Positions 1-12,737 of a DNA stretch of 64,000 bases are shown piece by piece. Positions within the stretch are counted from its first letter, which is position 1, and each line of letters starts with the position of its first letter. Source of the DNA: Ifrita kowaldi (Eukaryota; Chordata; Aves; Passeriformes; Cinclosomatidae). The stretch is taken from assembly GCA_013398055.1 (NCBI GenBank), contig VZRS01014210.1, positions 413,933-477,932 on the forward strand. Reading direction: 5' to 3'. The notes below the pieces were generated by a model, which was not told where the DNA came from, searched no databases, and saw only the letters and a program-made list of their open reading frames with translations. The position numbers and the translations under genes were made by a program.

Positions 1-3000
1 CAAAAGAAACTGGAACTTTGGTGGTTCCCATTTTGTTCTTGGGCTGCTTGTTCTTTGCCCATCAGTGCTTTTCCCCATTTCTTACAAGTTTCGAGTTTCG
101 TGCCTGTTCCCTCAGTCTTTGTGTAACAGCTCTATTTGCAGCAAGGTGTGGATCCCTTCTTTCAACAGGTTTTTCACTGGTGATTAGGATCAGCATTCCA
201 GAGAGCTTTTACAGCTTTGTGCTAGAGAAATGCCAAGTTTCCCCTTAACAGAAAAGTAACATGTAAACTTGCCTTGCGAGCATGTACATGTGCATACATG
301 AGTACCTGTACAAAATCGTGCATGCTGCAGGAGCCTAAAATAAAAACACTTTCGTCCAAATGTGCTGCAAAACTTACTCAGGGATAGAGGACATTCGTAG
401 CCAACCTAGCATTGATTATTGTAGCCTGGCTGCTTTTTTAATTCGAGTTACCTTTCCCATGGTTGTGCAGATGCTAAACTGGCAGGAGGACCTTGCCGTC
501 TTCAGAATATGAACTGTAGGCTTAATTAGTTGGCAGCACTGAGCTTACATGACAGAGGAGAGTTCTCAGGGTCTTTCTTGGTGAGTTAATGTACAGCACA
601 TTGAACCTTTGAAGCACGGCTCTACAGAAGGCCTCCAGTGAGAATGCATTCCTAATTGCCAGCAGCACTGGTTAACAGGTTGTCTAAGCAATTTAATGGC
701 CCAACTTCAGAATAGCTTTAATATATTCTTGTCACCCCATGTGAATAAATTGATATACTGATGAAGATAAAGGTGTCTCATTATTCAAATATTGATAGTA
801 GTGGGTTTTTTTCCTGTTATCTTTCTTTCTATTTTTATATTCTTTTGTACTGCTATGCATATTCATGTTCATGGCCACTCAGTGGGAATAAAGGACCCGA
901 AGAAGGTCTTTCTCCTTGTCCAAGGAAGTAAATATTTGGTAACTTGAGATAAGCAAGAGATAACATTTTATTTTCATAAATAATGAAGGCTTCAGGATTG
1001 ATTTTGAAACAACGCATACCTTGCCAGCAGACTTTCGAGACAGTGGTGTAATTAGTAGTATTTGGCTGGGTTCCATGTTACAAATATTTTGCTCAGAAAC
1101 CCGGATTCAGTGTATTACAGATGATGCTTTTTGGAGGATGAGCATTCAGTAATAAAAAAATACCAGAACAGAGAGTGTATGCATAGTCTTCATAGCTGCA
1201 GGTCTTGGTGGTTATTTAGTAAATTGTGGGGTTTTTTAATCTCTCCACCTGTGATGTGGCAGTGTCAAGTTTTATTGTCACTGATGGGTGGTTTTCTGGT
1301 GGTGGTGACCTTACTCATCTTGGAGACAGGTTCTGCACTGCAGTGTGAGCCCTGGACAAGTTTTCAGCTTGGATATATGGGTTATGGTTCCCTCCATCCT
1401 CCGTTGTAACATGTGACAAATGCCATTACTAGTCCTTAAACATAAGCTGTCTTACACTGGAAGAAAAAATCAGTCACAGTGAAGTGTGCCTTTTGGGAAG
1501 ATGAATGTGGTCACAGAAAACAACTTGAACTTGTGGTTAGTTTTGTTTGTTTGTTTGTTACATGCTTTGAGTGTTACAAGTTACATTGCTGAATGTCTTA
1601 CTCACTTGATATATGAAATTGAGGGGTTTTTACTTAATTTTTATTGAGGTGGTATCCAAAATGGAAGATCTCTTCTCCCAGTGTTGTCTTAATACAGAAG
1701 AATATCTTACTGGGCTTACAAAACCATTGGTGGTGATAAGAAATGAATCTTGCAAATAAAAATTTACAGATTTCATTTGGAGGTTTAAATCTGCAAAGGA
1801 GGAATAAGATGAGTGGGCAAGAGTGCTTATAGAAATCTGTGGTTCCTTAGATTGCTTTGGTAGAGAGGGAAGTGGCCTTTATTTAGGGCAAGAAGATACC
1901 TTGGTGAATGTAGTTCTTGTTGAAAATGCAGTGAAAATGCATGGTTATAATTTTTAAACCTTTTTATTATAAAATCCTTTCTAGACTAGCTGTATCCTAC
2001 CTGCTTTTAATGAAGGACCTTTGTGTTTTGGCAATACAGGAGTAGCTAAACAAACCAAGAGGACTTGAAGGGGTTGTATGAGTTCTTGCTACTTGATCAC
2101 TTGCAACAATTCTTTTTCAATTTTCTATAAAATGGTAAGAAGGTAGATGGCTTATTATTCCTCTGCCACAAATTGTTAATGTTGAAGATTATAAATTATA
2201 TTACATAATGCTAGTTAGGCTTTGTGCTTCAAAGCATGTAGCTGCTTCTCAAAACTATTTAAGTATTTGCTGCTTGAAGGAGGGAGCTCCTGTGGTAGCT
2301 ACTATTTATCTTTATTTGCTCCCTGCCTAGAGGGATTTTTCAGTAGTTACAGAACTAACTAACTGTATCTTTAACTTGAGGACTTCCCACTCTTGCCTTG
2401 GTTGCTCGTTGTAGTTCTTTGTTGCATCTTGTCTATATTAGATCATAATGTCTTCAAGACAGGAACTGTATGGTGGAAAATCCAGGATCATGGGGTACAA
2501 TCTTGGTTTAGAACCTTCAGGCAATATTAAAATACAAATAACTATGCTTGAAAGCTGTTTAACATGTGATCTAAACTGTTACGGGGCAGCAGTTTACATT
2601 CTGCTTGAGCTTAGCAATATACAGTCAAGTTCAAACGAGTTGGAAACTGACTGTCCTGACTTAAAGTTCTTGCTCTGTAATTTACCTGCTTCTCGAGTCT
2701 TAACCAAGCTCTGTTGTCAGCAAAGGAAGCACAAACAGGTATGCTAATACAATATTTATTTGGGGATTTCTGTTACAGGAAAGCCAGAGAATTCCAATAT
2801 TTCCAGTGGCAGTTTCTTCTCTGTGGTACAGCTCTTCGTAGTGGGATTTTTTTTTTTAATATGCAGAATATGCAGTAGTGCACATTCAGATGTTGTAAAA
2901 GCAGTAGAGCTTTATTTAAAAAACTAATTTCTTCGTAAGGGTAGGCACTTAAAAATTGGACCACAGCATTCCGTTTTATGTACATGTTAAAGCGTAGTAA

Positions 3001-4137
3001 ACAGTGGCACTATTGCATTCTGTTTCTCAGATGATCAGATAATGTAATTTTTAATAACTTGTCAACTACCAGTAACAGACAGCTGTGTGCAATTTGTATA
3101 GGATCCTCGAAAGTCTTCAGAGTGGAAAAATGTACAATAAAATATCTGTGCAACCTGCAATGCATTATTTAACATCATAAAGTGCTGTAATGCTGCAAAT
3201 TTACAGCTGTCTATAAGGCACATTAATAGGATGGTAAGTTACCTTCAGAATGAATTTGCCTGGCGTGTGAGCCTCCCCATGCAGCTGCCTGTGCCTCTTC
3301 CCTGCGAGCAGAGGGGGTGCCAGGCTGAGCCTGCTGCCAGCACCTGTGGAATCGAGGCACATGAGGATTTTTTTCACTTTTAATTCATTTTTGTGTCCAC
3401 TGATCTTGTGGCGATTATGAGGACAAAGAAAAAAAACCTAAACAGAATTGAACAACCTCCACTGGTGCAGCTGGTTGTCCTTACTCAAAAGTCCATTTTC
3501 TGTTGGTTGATAGGTTGTCTTATCAGGAATTAAATTTTTCAGCTGAGGAAGCCACCGAACTGGAAATGCAAGAGAAACAGGGTTAAGGTTAACTGAACTG
3601 TTGGGGGAAAAAAAAAGGTATTAAAAGCATTCTGCTGGCTTTCCTGTGGGAGGAGATGGGTCATCACTGGACTTGCACGGGGAAACATCTGGTGCACTGA
3701 ATGTTACTGAAGAAATTACTGTGTTTGACAAATTTGTATGTAGGGTAGGGTTGTGTAAAGTCATAAACAGGAGACCAATTAAGGGACATCTGAGGCAGAG
3801 TTTTTATGTGAAATTTAATTTAAAGTTCTGTAAAATGGACGGTGCTGCTACAACACAATTTGTTCTTGCAGCACTAAGTGTGTCTTTATGGCCAGCCTGA
3901 TTGGTTTGAAGATCAGTTGCTGTGTTTTAGTACTGGGGGAGCAGGCAGGGTTGTTATCAAATAAACCTGATGGAGTGGCAGTGAGTCCTGCAGGTGGTTG
4001 CTGGCTGTGGTGGAGCTTCAGTCATACCTAGTGGCAGGGATGGGGCTGTTTTGGGGTGAGGATTTGGGACAGAGGTCTCCTTTGCCTATTGGCCGTTTAT
4101 CCAGGGAGAAAACTGAGCTATGGGTTTGTTGGTGGTT
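1..4137. other. No gene seen; ordinary intronic or intergenic DNA
   Basis: Open frames here are at most 99 codons and do not look like exons. A GC-rich pocket at about 3260-3360 and an 11-base T run at 2847-2857 are the only compositional features besides the TTTG tract. No repeat family was recognised. Confidence 0.6.
1540..1559 (+). repeat. (GTTT)n short tract
   Basis: gttttgtttgtttgtttgtt, four to five TTTG units; a simple repeat. Confidence 0.8.
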
Positions 4138-4192
4138 CTTTTTTTGTTTGTTTGGGGTTTTTTTTGGTGTTTTTTTTTTTTTTTTTGGTTTT
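4138..4192 (+). repeat. T/G-rich low-complexity tract
   Basis: A run of T with scattered G (ttttttgtttgtttgggg, then an 18-base T run) with almost no A or C on the + strand. It produces two meaningless open frames on opposite strands (3998-4513 and 4018-4257), the second rich in Lys. Confidence 0.9.
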
Positions 4193-7025
4193 AGCATGAT
4201 GGGAAACTTAGAGGAAGAAGGGGGCTTTGCAGGGGAGTTTGTGATACCTGAGGGCAAGGCAATCCTCTGGCCTTGGTGTGCACCACTGTCATGTCAGGTT
4301 TACTTTGTTGGGTTAATACTTTGCAATTTTTGTCCACCCTACTGGGGTTTTCAATACTTTTTCGTATGTTTATTTTTTAAATACTTCTTTCTTCTGACAG
4401 TTTGGAAATGGATGAAAGCAAGTTGGATGATAAGGGGTAGCCGTAAGACAAAGGTAACAAAGATGTGCTATGTGAGTGGGGCTTGTGCATTAGGGCAGAT
4501 TGCTTCTAAATGACAGACTGATTTTCAGAAAAGGCACATCGATCCTGGTGCCCTGGCAAAGAGTTCATCCTGTTCCTGCAGCACTCTGGCACCCATCAGA
4601 GAGTGGATGCTTGAGAGCCAAAATAGTGAGGTTTAGGGGAGTGAGGAATTGCAACCCTCTCTGAAGCTTTTCAGATGATCATGTTGTTTCTCTGGCACAT
4701 TTTAGACATCTATCCCAGGATTAAATTTCCAAATGACTGTATGAACTACCTCCAGGTCTTTTTAAAGGATGGAATTACATAATTAAAGATAACTTGACAG
4801 AATGTCATACCATGTTTATATATAATTTTCTAAATGTGATTCACCCAGGGTATGAATACAGCTATAAAATTGGCCAGGTAGATAGCTGAATAGTTCAGCA
4901 TGAATTTTTGTTATCACAATTAAAAAGAAGCAAATTTGGGGAAAATATGGATTGTTAAGGCTTGATTTTGTTCTGAATGCCAGAGAAATCCAGTATGTTA
5001 TTGAAAAAGAAAGAAGTAATAGGGCCCTGGGAGATCTTAAATGTGAGTATTAGCAGCATGTTTCTGGGTGGAATCCTCCCAAAATGTGAGCTGTGTCTTG
5101 GTGTTGCTCTGTAATTGCCCCTTTGTTGGCTATCTGGGAGAGATCACAGGACTGAAATTATTACTTTGGCCTCACACAGAGCCTAGTTTGGGCTCTTTCA
5201 TTGCAATGTTTGCTTTTTAATAAGTAATTCACTCTGGGAAATTACTTTGCCAGATCTCTACAATTGGTGAAGGGAAGCCTGAGAATTAGGTGAAACATAT
5301 AAAGATGTGAAATCGAGGCTGAAACCTAATATCCAGGAAGGCTTTCTGTTAGCATAGAAGAAATGGAGCTAAAGCAAATACAACTTGAAAGTTGTGTAAA
5401 GGGGAGGGGGTAAGGAATACTTTGTGAGTTTCAGGAGCAGCACTTGGACAGCTGTGTTTGAGAAGAAGAGTACTGCTTGTCCCTCAGTTTTGTTCAGGCT
5501 TTGAAGACAAGTAATTTCTAAGTAGTCTAGAGTATGGTGAAGCAGACTTCTAGGTTATTTCCAAAAAGTACAGGGCAATTTTATGATGTGAAATTATTCA
5601 TTTGCTACTCCTGTTGTTAAACTTTGCTTGTATTCAATAACTAAATCCATAAATGTGAACAAAAGTAGCCTCCCTCAAATGCTGCCTTGCAATTTATTTT
5701 GAATTTACATTTGCCTTTTTGATAAAATGGTGAGTTTGGTGAGAAACTTCTCGTCAGTGTAAGCTTGTTAAAAACCCCCCACAACTTTGTCAAGTACCAC
5801 TGTGCTCTTTTGGTAATTATTAGTATTATGAAATAACATTCCAAAGCAGTAGGACGTGTTTTAAGTGTTGTCTGCCTTTATCTACATTGAATTTGTACAT
5901 CATCATCCTGATGGGCTAAAAGACAGAGATCCTGTTTTCTTCCTTATGTGCAGTTCCTGCTTATCTACGCAGGATTTTAGAAAACCTTTTCTAGCAGTGT
6001 CTGTAGTGCTGTTGGAGTCTGTTACCTAATGCAGTGCAAGGAGTTTACCTCAAAAGCAGCCTCTTGTTATTGAAGAAATTGGTTGCAGTGAAAAGGCATA
6101 AATACTGAGAAGATACTTTTCTGGCTGGATACTGGGAGGAAGCCTTTTAAGCCTTTCTATTTACCTTCTATGTTTTAAACTGCTCTGTTCTGATAGTGGG
6201 AGTAAACAGTGGTGGGTAAAGAGAAGGCAGAGCTTGGCATTACCTGCTTCCAGGTGAACATGCGGTGGTCCCCATGTATATAATTTGGTTTCACCACAGA
6301 TTTGAGTGTACCTTTACAAAAAGTAAAAACCCAGGAGGCTGGTGAATGCAGTGTGGAGTTAAGACTCATACACAGGTGTGTCCGTGGGAATTGCTGAAGA
6401 AAGAAGTGATGCTTTGCCAACCTGCTGGTGGAGTAAGGACTGGCCAGCACGTGGGTGAGGTGACCTGGTGTGCAGTCTTGTTTGGGCTTTGATGGAGGAC
6501 AGCCTTCTGTCAAAATATGTCAATATCCATCTTTGTGGAATAAAAGCAGGTGCTTTTGCTTGCTTGAAGAGAGGTAGAGCTGAACTATATACAGCTGGAG
6601 TGCCAGTCTGTCCCAGACCTTGTCCATCCCCCATGGCACCTGGAGTCTGGGAGCGTGCCCTGTGTGGGTACAGGGAGGAAGGTGCTATCCCGAGCATTCA
6701 GTATTCACTCTGATCAGCACTTCTGTGTGCAAACACAACACAAATATTAAATTACTCTTTATTTTGTTTGTTAAATGTTTGCCTTCACAATGCAGACAAA
6801 TTGCTGCTGGCACAGCTATTGTCTTTGCAGGGTTACTCTGGGGATGTATCTGACAGATCTCTGTTGCGACACATGGAGGAAAATTCTGAGTGGTCTCCTC
6901 TTTCAGAAAATGCAAAAGCTTTTCACTTGTTTTTGTTGTATTTAATTAAAAGAAATACGCCCAGAGGCTCGAGCAATTGCTGGATGTTTAAAAAATAGAA
7001 ATAGGAAGATTAAACAATTGAAAAA
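4193..7025. other. No gene seen
   Basis: Mixed-composition DNA. A knot of overlapping frames on both strands at 6175-6915 reflects GC-richer sequence and has no splice-site-bounded coding character. No repeat family recognised. Confidence 0.55.
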
Positions 7026-7044
7026 GCATTGTAATGCACAAACT

Positions 7045-7065
7045 GTTTATACAAAATGTATAAAC
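7045..7065. repeat. Perfect inverted repeat, 9-base arms, 3-base loop
   Basis: The arm gtttataca (7045-7053) and tgtataaac (7057-7065) are perfect reverse complements around AAA. A smaller inverted repeat, gcattgtaatgc (7026-7037), sits just upstream. Both lie within 70 bases of the duplicated 46-mer. AT-rich; may simply be chance or a replication-slippage substrate. Confidence 0.85.
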
Positions 7066-7113
7066 TTATGTTAATAGGATGATAAAAATACAGGGGGAAA
7101 ACTGGCTTGAAGT

Positions 7114-7228
7114 TTTAAAAGTGTATCTTTAGATCCATTGGCCTTTGGATCCTGTGCCCCCAGGAAAAAAATGGGTTAAGTATTTAAAAGTGTATCTTTA
7201 GATCAATTGCCCTTTAGATCCTGTGCCC
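7114..7228 (+). repeat. Tandem-type direct repeat, two 46-base copies 69 bases apart
   Basis: Copy 1 (7114-7159) and copy 2 (7183-7228) begin with tttaaaagtgtatctttaga and end with atcctgtgccc. They differ at 3 of 46 positions by my count. The 23 bases between them are not duplicated downstream. Low divergence suggests a fairly recent local duplication compared with the CR1 and MIR relics in the same window. Confidence 0.9.
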
Positions 7229-9987
7229 TCTTTCAGCATTACTTAGTCTTTATATTTTAAAGTATTTAGCTAATTATATTTTATATTGCCTTGTAGAAAA
7301 TTGAGTTGTATTACAAAGGTCCTAATTTTTTTCTGTATATGCATCTGATGAACTTGGGTTAGAGTTCTGCATGTTCATTTGATGGAATGTTACTGGTTTT
7401 GTTTAAGGGCCTCATTGGATTAGAGGGTGATGGTTATTTTGTTACTTTCAGAGAAAACCTGTTCGTAAAGAACGTGGTTGCTGTTCTTTTATTTAACATT
7501 ACAAGTTGCATAAATCATCTGGCAGAAGTGGGAAGAAAGGAAAAAACCTAAAACTTTCTGGATGATTTCATTGCTTAAGCTGTCTGCAGGCAGGAGTCGT
7601 GGCCTTCATGTGCCTTGGCCAGCAGTGCAGGTGATGCTGACTCCTGCCCAGCTAGTGGTGCAGGCTGCAGTGGTCCTTGCTGAGGGATTTTATCTGTTTT
7701 TTTTTACTGTAGATAGCAAAGTGAATTTGGTTTCTGTGGACCTCGGGAAGTAGATTGGTGAGTGCTGCTGAGATGGAAACAAGAGATGCTGGTCTTCTTG
7801 TTAGACCTGCAGAGGACTCTCACCCAGCTCCCTTGCTCCCTGGAGATAAGATCATGGGCATTTAGGAAATTTGAATGAAATATTGGAGGCTTTCTCAGTA
7901 TAAATATTTTCAGCAGAGATCAGAACATTTCACCCTCTGGTGTCAGGAGGTGGCACGCATTGAGATCTAAGTGGCACATCTACATATTTCAAGAAAATAC
8001 ACTGCCTCTCCTGCCTTCACATTTACTTTTAAGTTTCATTGGCAGACAGATTGCCTTTTATGTCCTTTCTGCTCACATTATGCCAGAAGGTTCCTTTGCA
8101 GAAAATAAATTTATAGTCACTAGCTGATAAAGGTCTTCCCACAGCGATCCTGCAGAAATGTTTTCGGAGCCATCCTTCCTGTGGTGGTGGCATCGCTCAG
8201 CCGTCTCTCATCAGAGGTGACAGTCTACCTGCAGTATTTAATGTTGTATCTTTCCACTGCAATTGTTCAGACCACATCAAGGAGAAACTAAAATTTGTAA
8301 ATGAAGACCTCTTGGATAACTTGGTCCAAACTATTTTGCTGACTTGAGCTAGGCAGTCTCGGAAAGTTGCTTTTTTCAAGTAGGAGCTACAGGTTTATTT
8401 GGTTATGGGCAACCTTTGTATGTGTGCTCAAATGCATACGTGTGTGTGCATGTTCAATATTTACTCTTCAAAACTGACATTCAAGCAAACAACCAATCAC
8501 TGGTGTTCATGGTGTGCTGTTGTGGTTTGATGGCAGCGAGTGCCAGAGCTTTTCCGTGGGTAGCAGTGCCATTGTTTGCCAAAGCAGTCCCATGTTTTGG
8601 TAACATTACTTTCAGGTGTTGCAGAACCATAATCAATTTACATATGTAAGCTATTCAAGTTTTTAAAGTCTATCAAATCTGCCATTTTACATGCTTCCTT
8701 CTTTTTGTGAATAGAGGTAGGCAAATGAAAAATAGCCTAGCAATCAGAAGCTGTTCTTCACAGAAGGCCAGTAGTGAAAGTGGAGATGTGAAAACACTTT
8801 TAAATAGCAGAGGTAGTGTGTGGCATGATAAAAGAAAAAAGCCAACTTTTTTGTCTAGCATTCAGTTAAATTGAAAAAAAATCTTTTGATATAATGAAAC
8901 AAAACTGCTTTTGTCTTCCATTTTGCAGCATTCTGAACAGAATTTAAAAAAAAAAAGCAACTGATTTGCCATAATTTGCTGAATTCTACCTCTTGACATT
9001 TTGCAAGAACAGAATATTGTCTAATAGCGAAGTAAGAATTCTGGCTACGCATTTATTGTGTTAATGTGGTTAGGAAAAAGTACTTTAAGGTTTTGTTGAA
9101 GCTTATCCAAGTAACAAGATGTATTGTGATGACTTGAATATCTTAATAGCAAATTTTTCATCTCGTTAATAAGGAGGAAATGTAAAGAATATTATCAAAA
9201 TAGCCTGTCTGACATGCAGAAAATGTTGAACTTTATCGCATTGCAACAAAAACAAACTCATTTATGGCTGCACAAAAAAATTATTATGTCCTGTGTTTGC
9301 CTGCTATAAATTTGATTTATTCCTCTAGTAATTATAGTCGCTGATTTGGTAAAAGTTGAAAACATTTCTTTTCCCCAAGCATAACAAGACTTCTGCGTTA
9401 CCATTGCTGCTGCATTGCAATACTTTGAACTTACTTAGCAGACATGACAAAAGGTTTTAATTAAAATACTAGTGAGATTAAAAAAAATCATTTGTCTGCA
9501 TTAACTTTGTACGTTTCTCATAATTCTTTAATTCTTGTAATAAAGGAAAAATACCATGACAGCGATAAGAAGTTGTTCTCCCTCCTTTCTCTCCCTCATC
9601 AGTAAAAGATTGCGTTGGAGCTCTGGGATGTTTTGCTTAATCCCACTGTGGGCTCTGAAGTATCATTCAGATGTTCCTTGCTGGTGCAGGATGAGGAGAT
9701 ACTTAGAAGGCTTCAATTCCCCAGCAGGAGCACAATCCCAGCATGGTTAGGGATGTGCTGAAATCTGTTCAAGCACCCCAGCCTTCTCAGCTACCAAGTA
9801 ATTGTAAAATAACTCACTCTTGCTTGAGTTTTATCCTATCTGAGTATTCTGAAATTAAAGACCATCAGCTATAAAACCAATAGGATAGCTCAAGGACCTT
9901 CAGGAGTATTTCTGCCAGATATGTGGTGATTTTGGTATGATGCTAAAAGTAGAGAACATTGTCAGAGTTCATTAAATCTTTCCAGTC
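7229..9987. other. No gene seen
   Basis: AT-rich from about 8860, with A and T runs at about 8874-8882 and 8943-8957. No exon, RNA gene or known repeat recognised. Confidence 0.55.
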
Positions 9988-10004
9988 TTTTTTTTTTTTT
10001 TTTT
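9988..10004 (+). repeat. T homopolymer (17)
   Basis: Seventeen consecutive T. No retroposon body was recognised on either side, so it is not assigned as a poly(A) tail of an antisense insertion. Confidence 0.85.
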
Positions 10005-12600
10005 GCTACTTTGTAATAAATATCTAATTCTCTGAAACATGATTTAAATAATGATGTAAATCAAGCAGAAACTTTGAAGTAAATCGGTTCCTTTGATCTT
10101 ACCTTGTTACATTTCTCAAAGGGGAGGTTAATTATTAGCAGTTTGGTAGTTATTAGATTGCCTTGATTTTTACTGCTAAGTACAGCTTTTACAGTAAGGT
10201 AACACCTTTTGTCAGCCTTCTAGGCCTATGTTATAATTGTCTATGACTATGCCAAATAAGCTCTCAGGTACTTCATATTTTTGGTAGTAAAATAGTTGTT
10301 TAACATAGACTGAGTGCTGAATATATAGTTGTATTGATGTCAAAATTTGAATTCAGTTAAAATGCATGAAACAATATTAAATAGTTAACTAAGTTTTTCT
10401 TAAATTTATTTGGTGCATAAATCAAAAGCAAACTTAGTGCATTTTGCTTTTTGAGTTGGTAAGAGAGGGCTTTCAAGTTTTTAAATAGTTATGGTATTAA
10501 TTCTAGATGGTGACTGGAAAACAGTTTTGGCCCTGGAGGATTTTGTAAGTGGTAGATTTAATTCTCTTGCTCTGAATGTTTATATCTAGATTGGAGAACG
10601 AAAACAAAGCTTCATGCTATGTTATTTCTTAATTGATTTCTTCTTTTGAGCAAAACAAGTCTTTGAATTGAATTAACTGGATAAACTGAAATTAGGAAAA
10701 AAGCTATTTCTGCATCCGTCAAAAGGTCAATCATTATTTAGAGGTGGTTTAGTGCATTACTTTCAGTTGTTTAACCTGGTGATTTGCCTTTCTTGAAGAC
10801 ACAGCAAGCAAATGTAGGTTTTTTGAACATATATTAAATTTGAATACTTTTGATACATAAAATACTTTTAATTTATTGAGTATTTACAGCTATATAAAAC
10901 ACATTGTAATGCTTTAGAAACATAAACGTAATTTTTATTAAGTAGGTTAGGACATTATTTAAGTATATGTTTAAAATAAACATTTATTTTGCTTCTCAAG
11001 GAAAAATCCTTGAACATGTGAAAGGAGAAATTCCTGTGTCTGAGGGGTTTTTTTTATTCTGCGTCACTTATATAAGCATGTCACAGGCTCACAAGAAAAT
11101 AGGATTTCTTGTATTTGTGATTACAAGAAATAAGAACTCTGTCTAAACAAAGCTGGCCAGTGTTATTGTATTGGTACTGTTGAACATCCTTCTGAACATG
11201 CAGTGGTGATGCAGCCACTATAAGTAGTGTGGGAATCCATGTTGTAGTGTTTGCATTTCAGTGCGTGATGGTACAGAGGTGAAATTGTAGAGCAAAATAG
11301 ATATGTGATGCATTTATTTTACTATTATCAATATACTCAAATTTTGGTGCTTTATTCACATATATAAAACTGAAATACAGGCATTTCTGGGACAGAATTT
11401 TGGCTTATTTTACTAAGCATGAACTAGAGTGTTTGTATTGTAAATAACTTTTGAAAGTGCTCTTTATTTTAATACTTTCTGTTATGGGAGATCACTCATT
11501 GGGGATTATAATTTATGATAATTTTGGTTTGGGAGTGGGGAAAGCTGTTTATTAATTGGAAATATGCTTGTCTAGACTTCATGAGTATATTCATCCACAT
11601 TTAATATGCATCTATAATAGATGCTCTGTAGTAATGAATGTGTGATAGAGTAAATGTGTTAATCTCTGTTCACTTTAGACACCTGTATTTGAATTTTAAG
11701 CTGCATCTCACCTTTGGTAGGGATTGGATGTTCCTCTGTAATGACTGTTGTAGAGAGGCAGATAAACATCAGCGCTTTGGTGCGTTGGAGGACACACTGC
11801 TGGCAGTGCTGATGTGAGCTTGGTCTGGTTCAGTGAGTTGTGATGGATTAAAACCAATCCGACCATTCCTTTGTATTGCATTAATATTGTAATGTTTCTT
11901 ACAACACAAGGGTTTTTTTTCATTACAGTGGGAATTTGCTGTCCTGTGGAGTAAGCCACTGGGCAAGCAAAGAAGGCTTAGAGCCGCTAATCCTCAAAAG
12001 AACAATCCTAGTCCTGACTTCATGCTGTCTGTGCTGTTGGTGTCACTCTTAGAAGTTTGTTTGTAGTGTAGTTGTTGAGATCTCTTCATTTCTGCACCCC
12101 CATGCTAGAGCTGTTCTGCTCTTTTGGTGTTGAGAAGGTACCCGCATGGTTTTCTCTTGTTCTAAAACCCTTCAAAGTTCACTAGAGTCCCTTAAAGTCA
12201 GTTCTGTGCAGGAATCTGCTTGATGTTGAATTAAAACCTTGCAAAAAAAGGATGTGGGGAACCACAGAGCAGTGCTTGGAGAGTGCTCCTTTCTAGCCCA
12301 TCCTGGACAAAGTGGCAGTAACCATGTTCTGTTCTTTTTCTCTTTTCCAAGCTAGATTAGAATCAGCGCTGTCTTTTCTGGGACAACAGTGTAACTGTGG
12401 CTTATACAATGTAGCTGAGATTTTGAGAAATTGTGTATGGAATGAAACATTCCTTCTGGTTTACCTTTGGCAGATTCGAAGGTTGGGGTGACTGTTTGGG
12501 GAATGGATACTTTGGATGAAAAGGGATCCATCCTCTCCAGTACCAGCTACTCTATATGCAAGAAAAGACACAGTAGGTTGATGTATAGTAGTGAATTTTG
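10005..12600. other. Long AT-rich stretch without genes
   Basis: From about 10.0 to 11.7 kb the DNA is strongly AT-rich, with very few CpG and no open frame of 60 codons or more until 11.7 kb. There is no simple repeat beyond short A/T runs. The texture is compatible with conserved noncoding sequence or with plain intron; the single sequence cannot separate these. Confidence 0.55.
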
Positions 12601-12633
12601 TAAAAAGAGTAACTCTAATCCTAATCACTAATA

Positions 12634-12694
12634 ATTAGCTACTCTTAATTCTTGAATCATGTATCTTTATCCCTTCAATTACTTAGTAGCTAAT
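12634..12694. repeat. Inverted repeat with 10-base arms in AT-rich DNA
   Basis: attagctact (12634-12643) and agtagctaat (12685-12694) are perfect reverse complements separated by 41 bases. The surrounding 100 bases are dense in TAAT cores (taatcctaatcactaataa and taataataat), the type of core bound by homeodomain proteins. Whether this is functional is not shown by the sequence. Confidence 0.8.
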
Positions 12695-12737
12695 AATAAT
12701 TTGTATGCCAGTCATCTGTAAAACTCTGTTGAGTTCT

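Noticed and set aside
3998..4513. 171-codon plus frame and overlapping 79-codon minus frame
   Set aside because: Both are produced by the T/G low-complexity tract; the peptides are Phe/Gly-rich or Lys-rich over that tract and unremarkable elsewhere.
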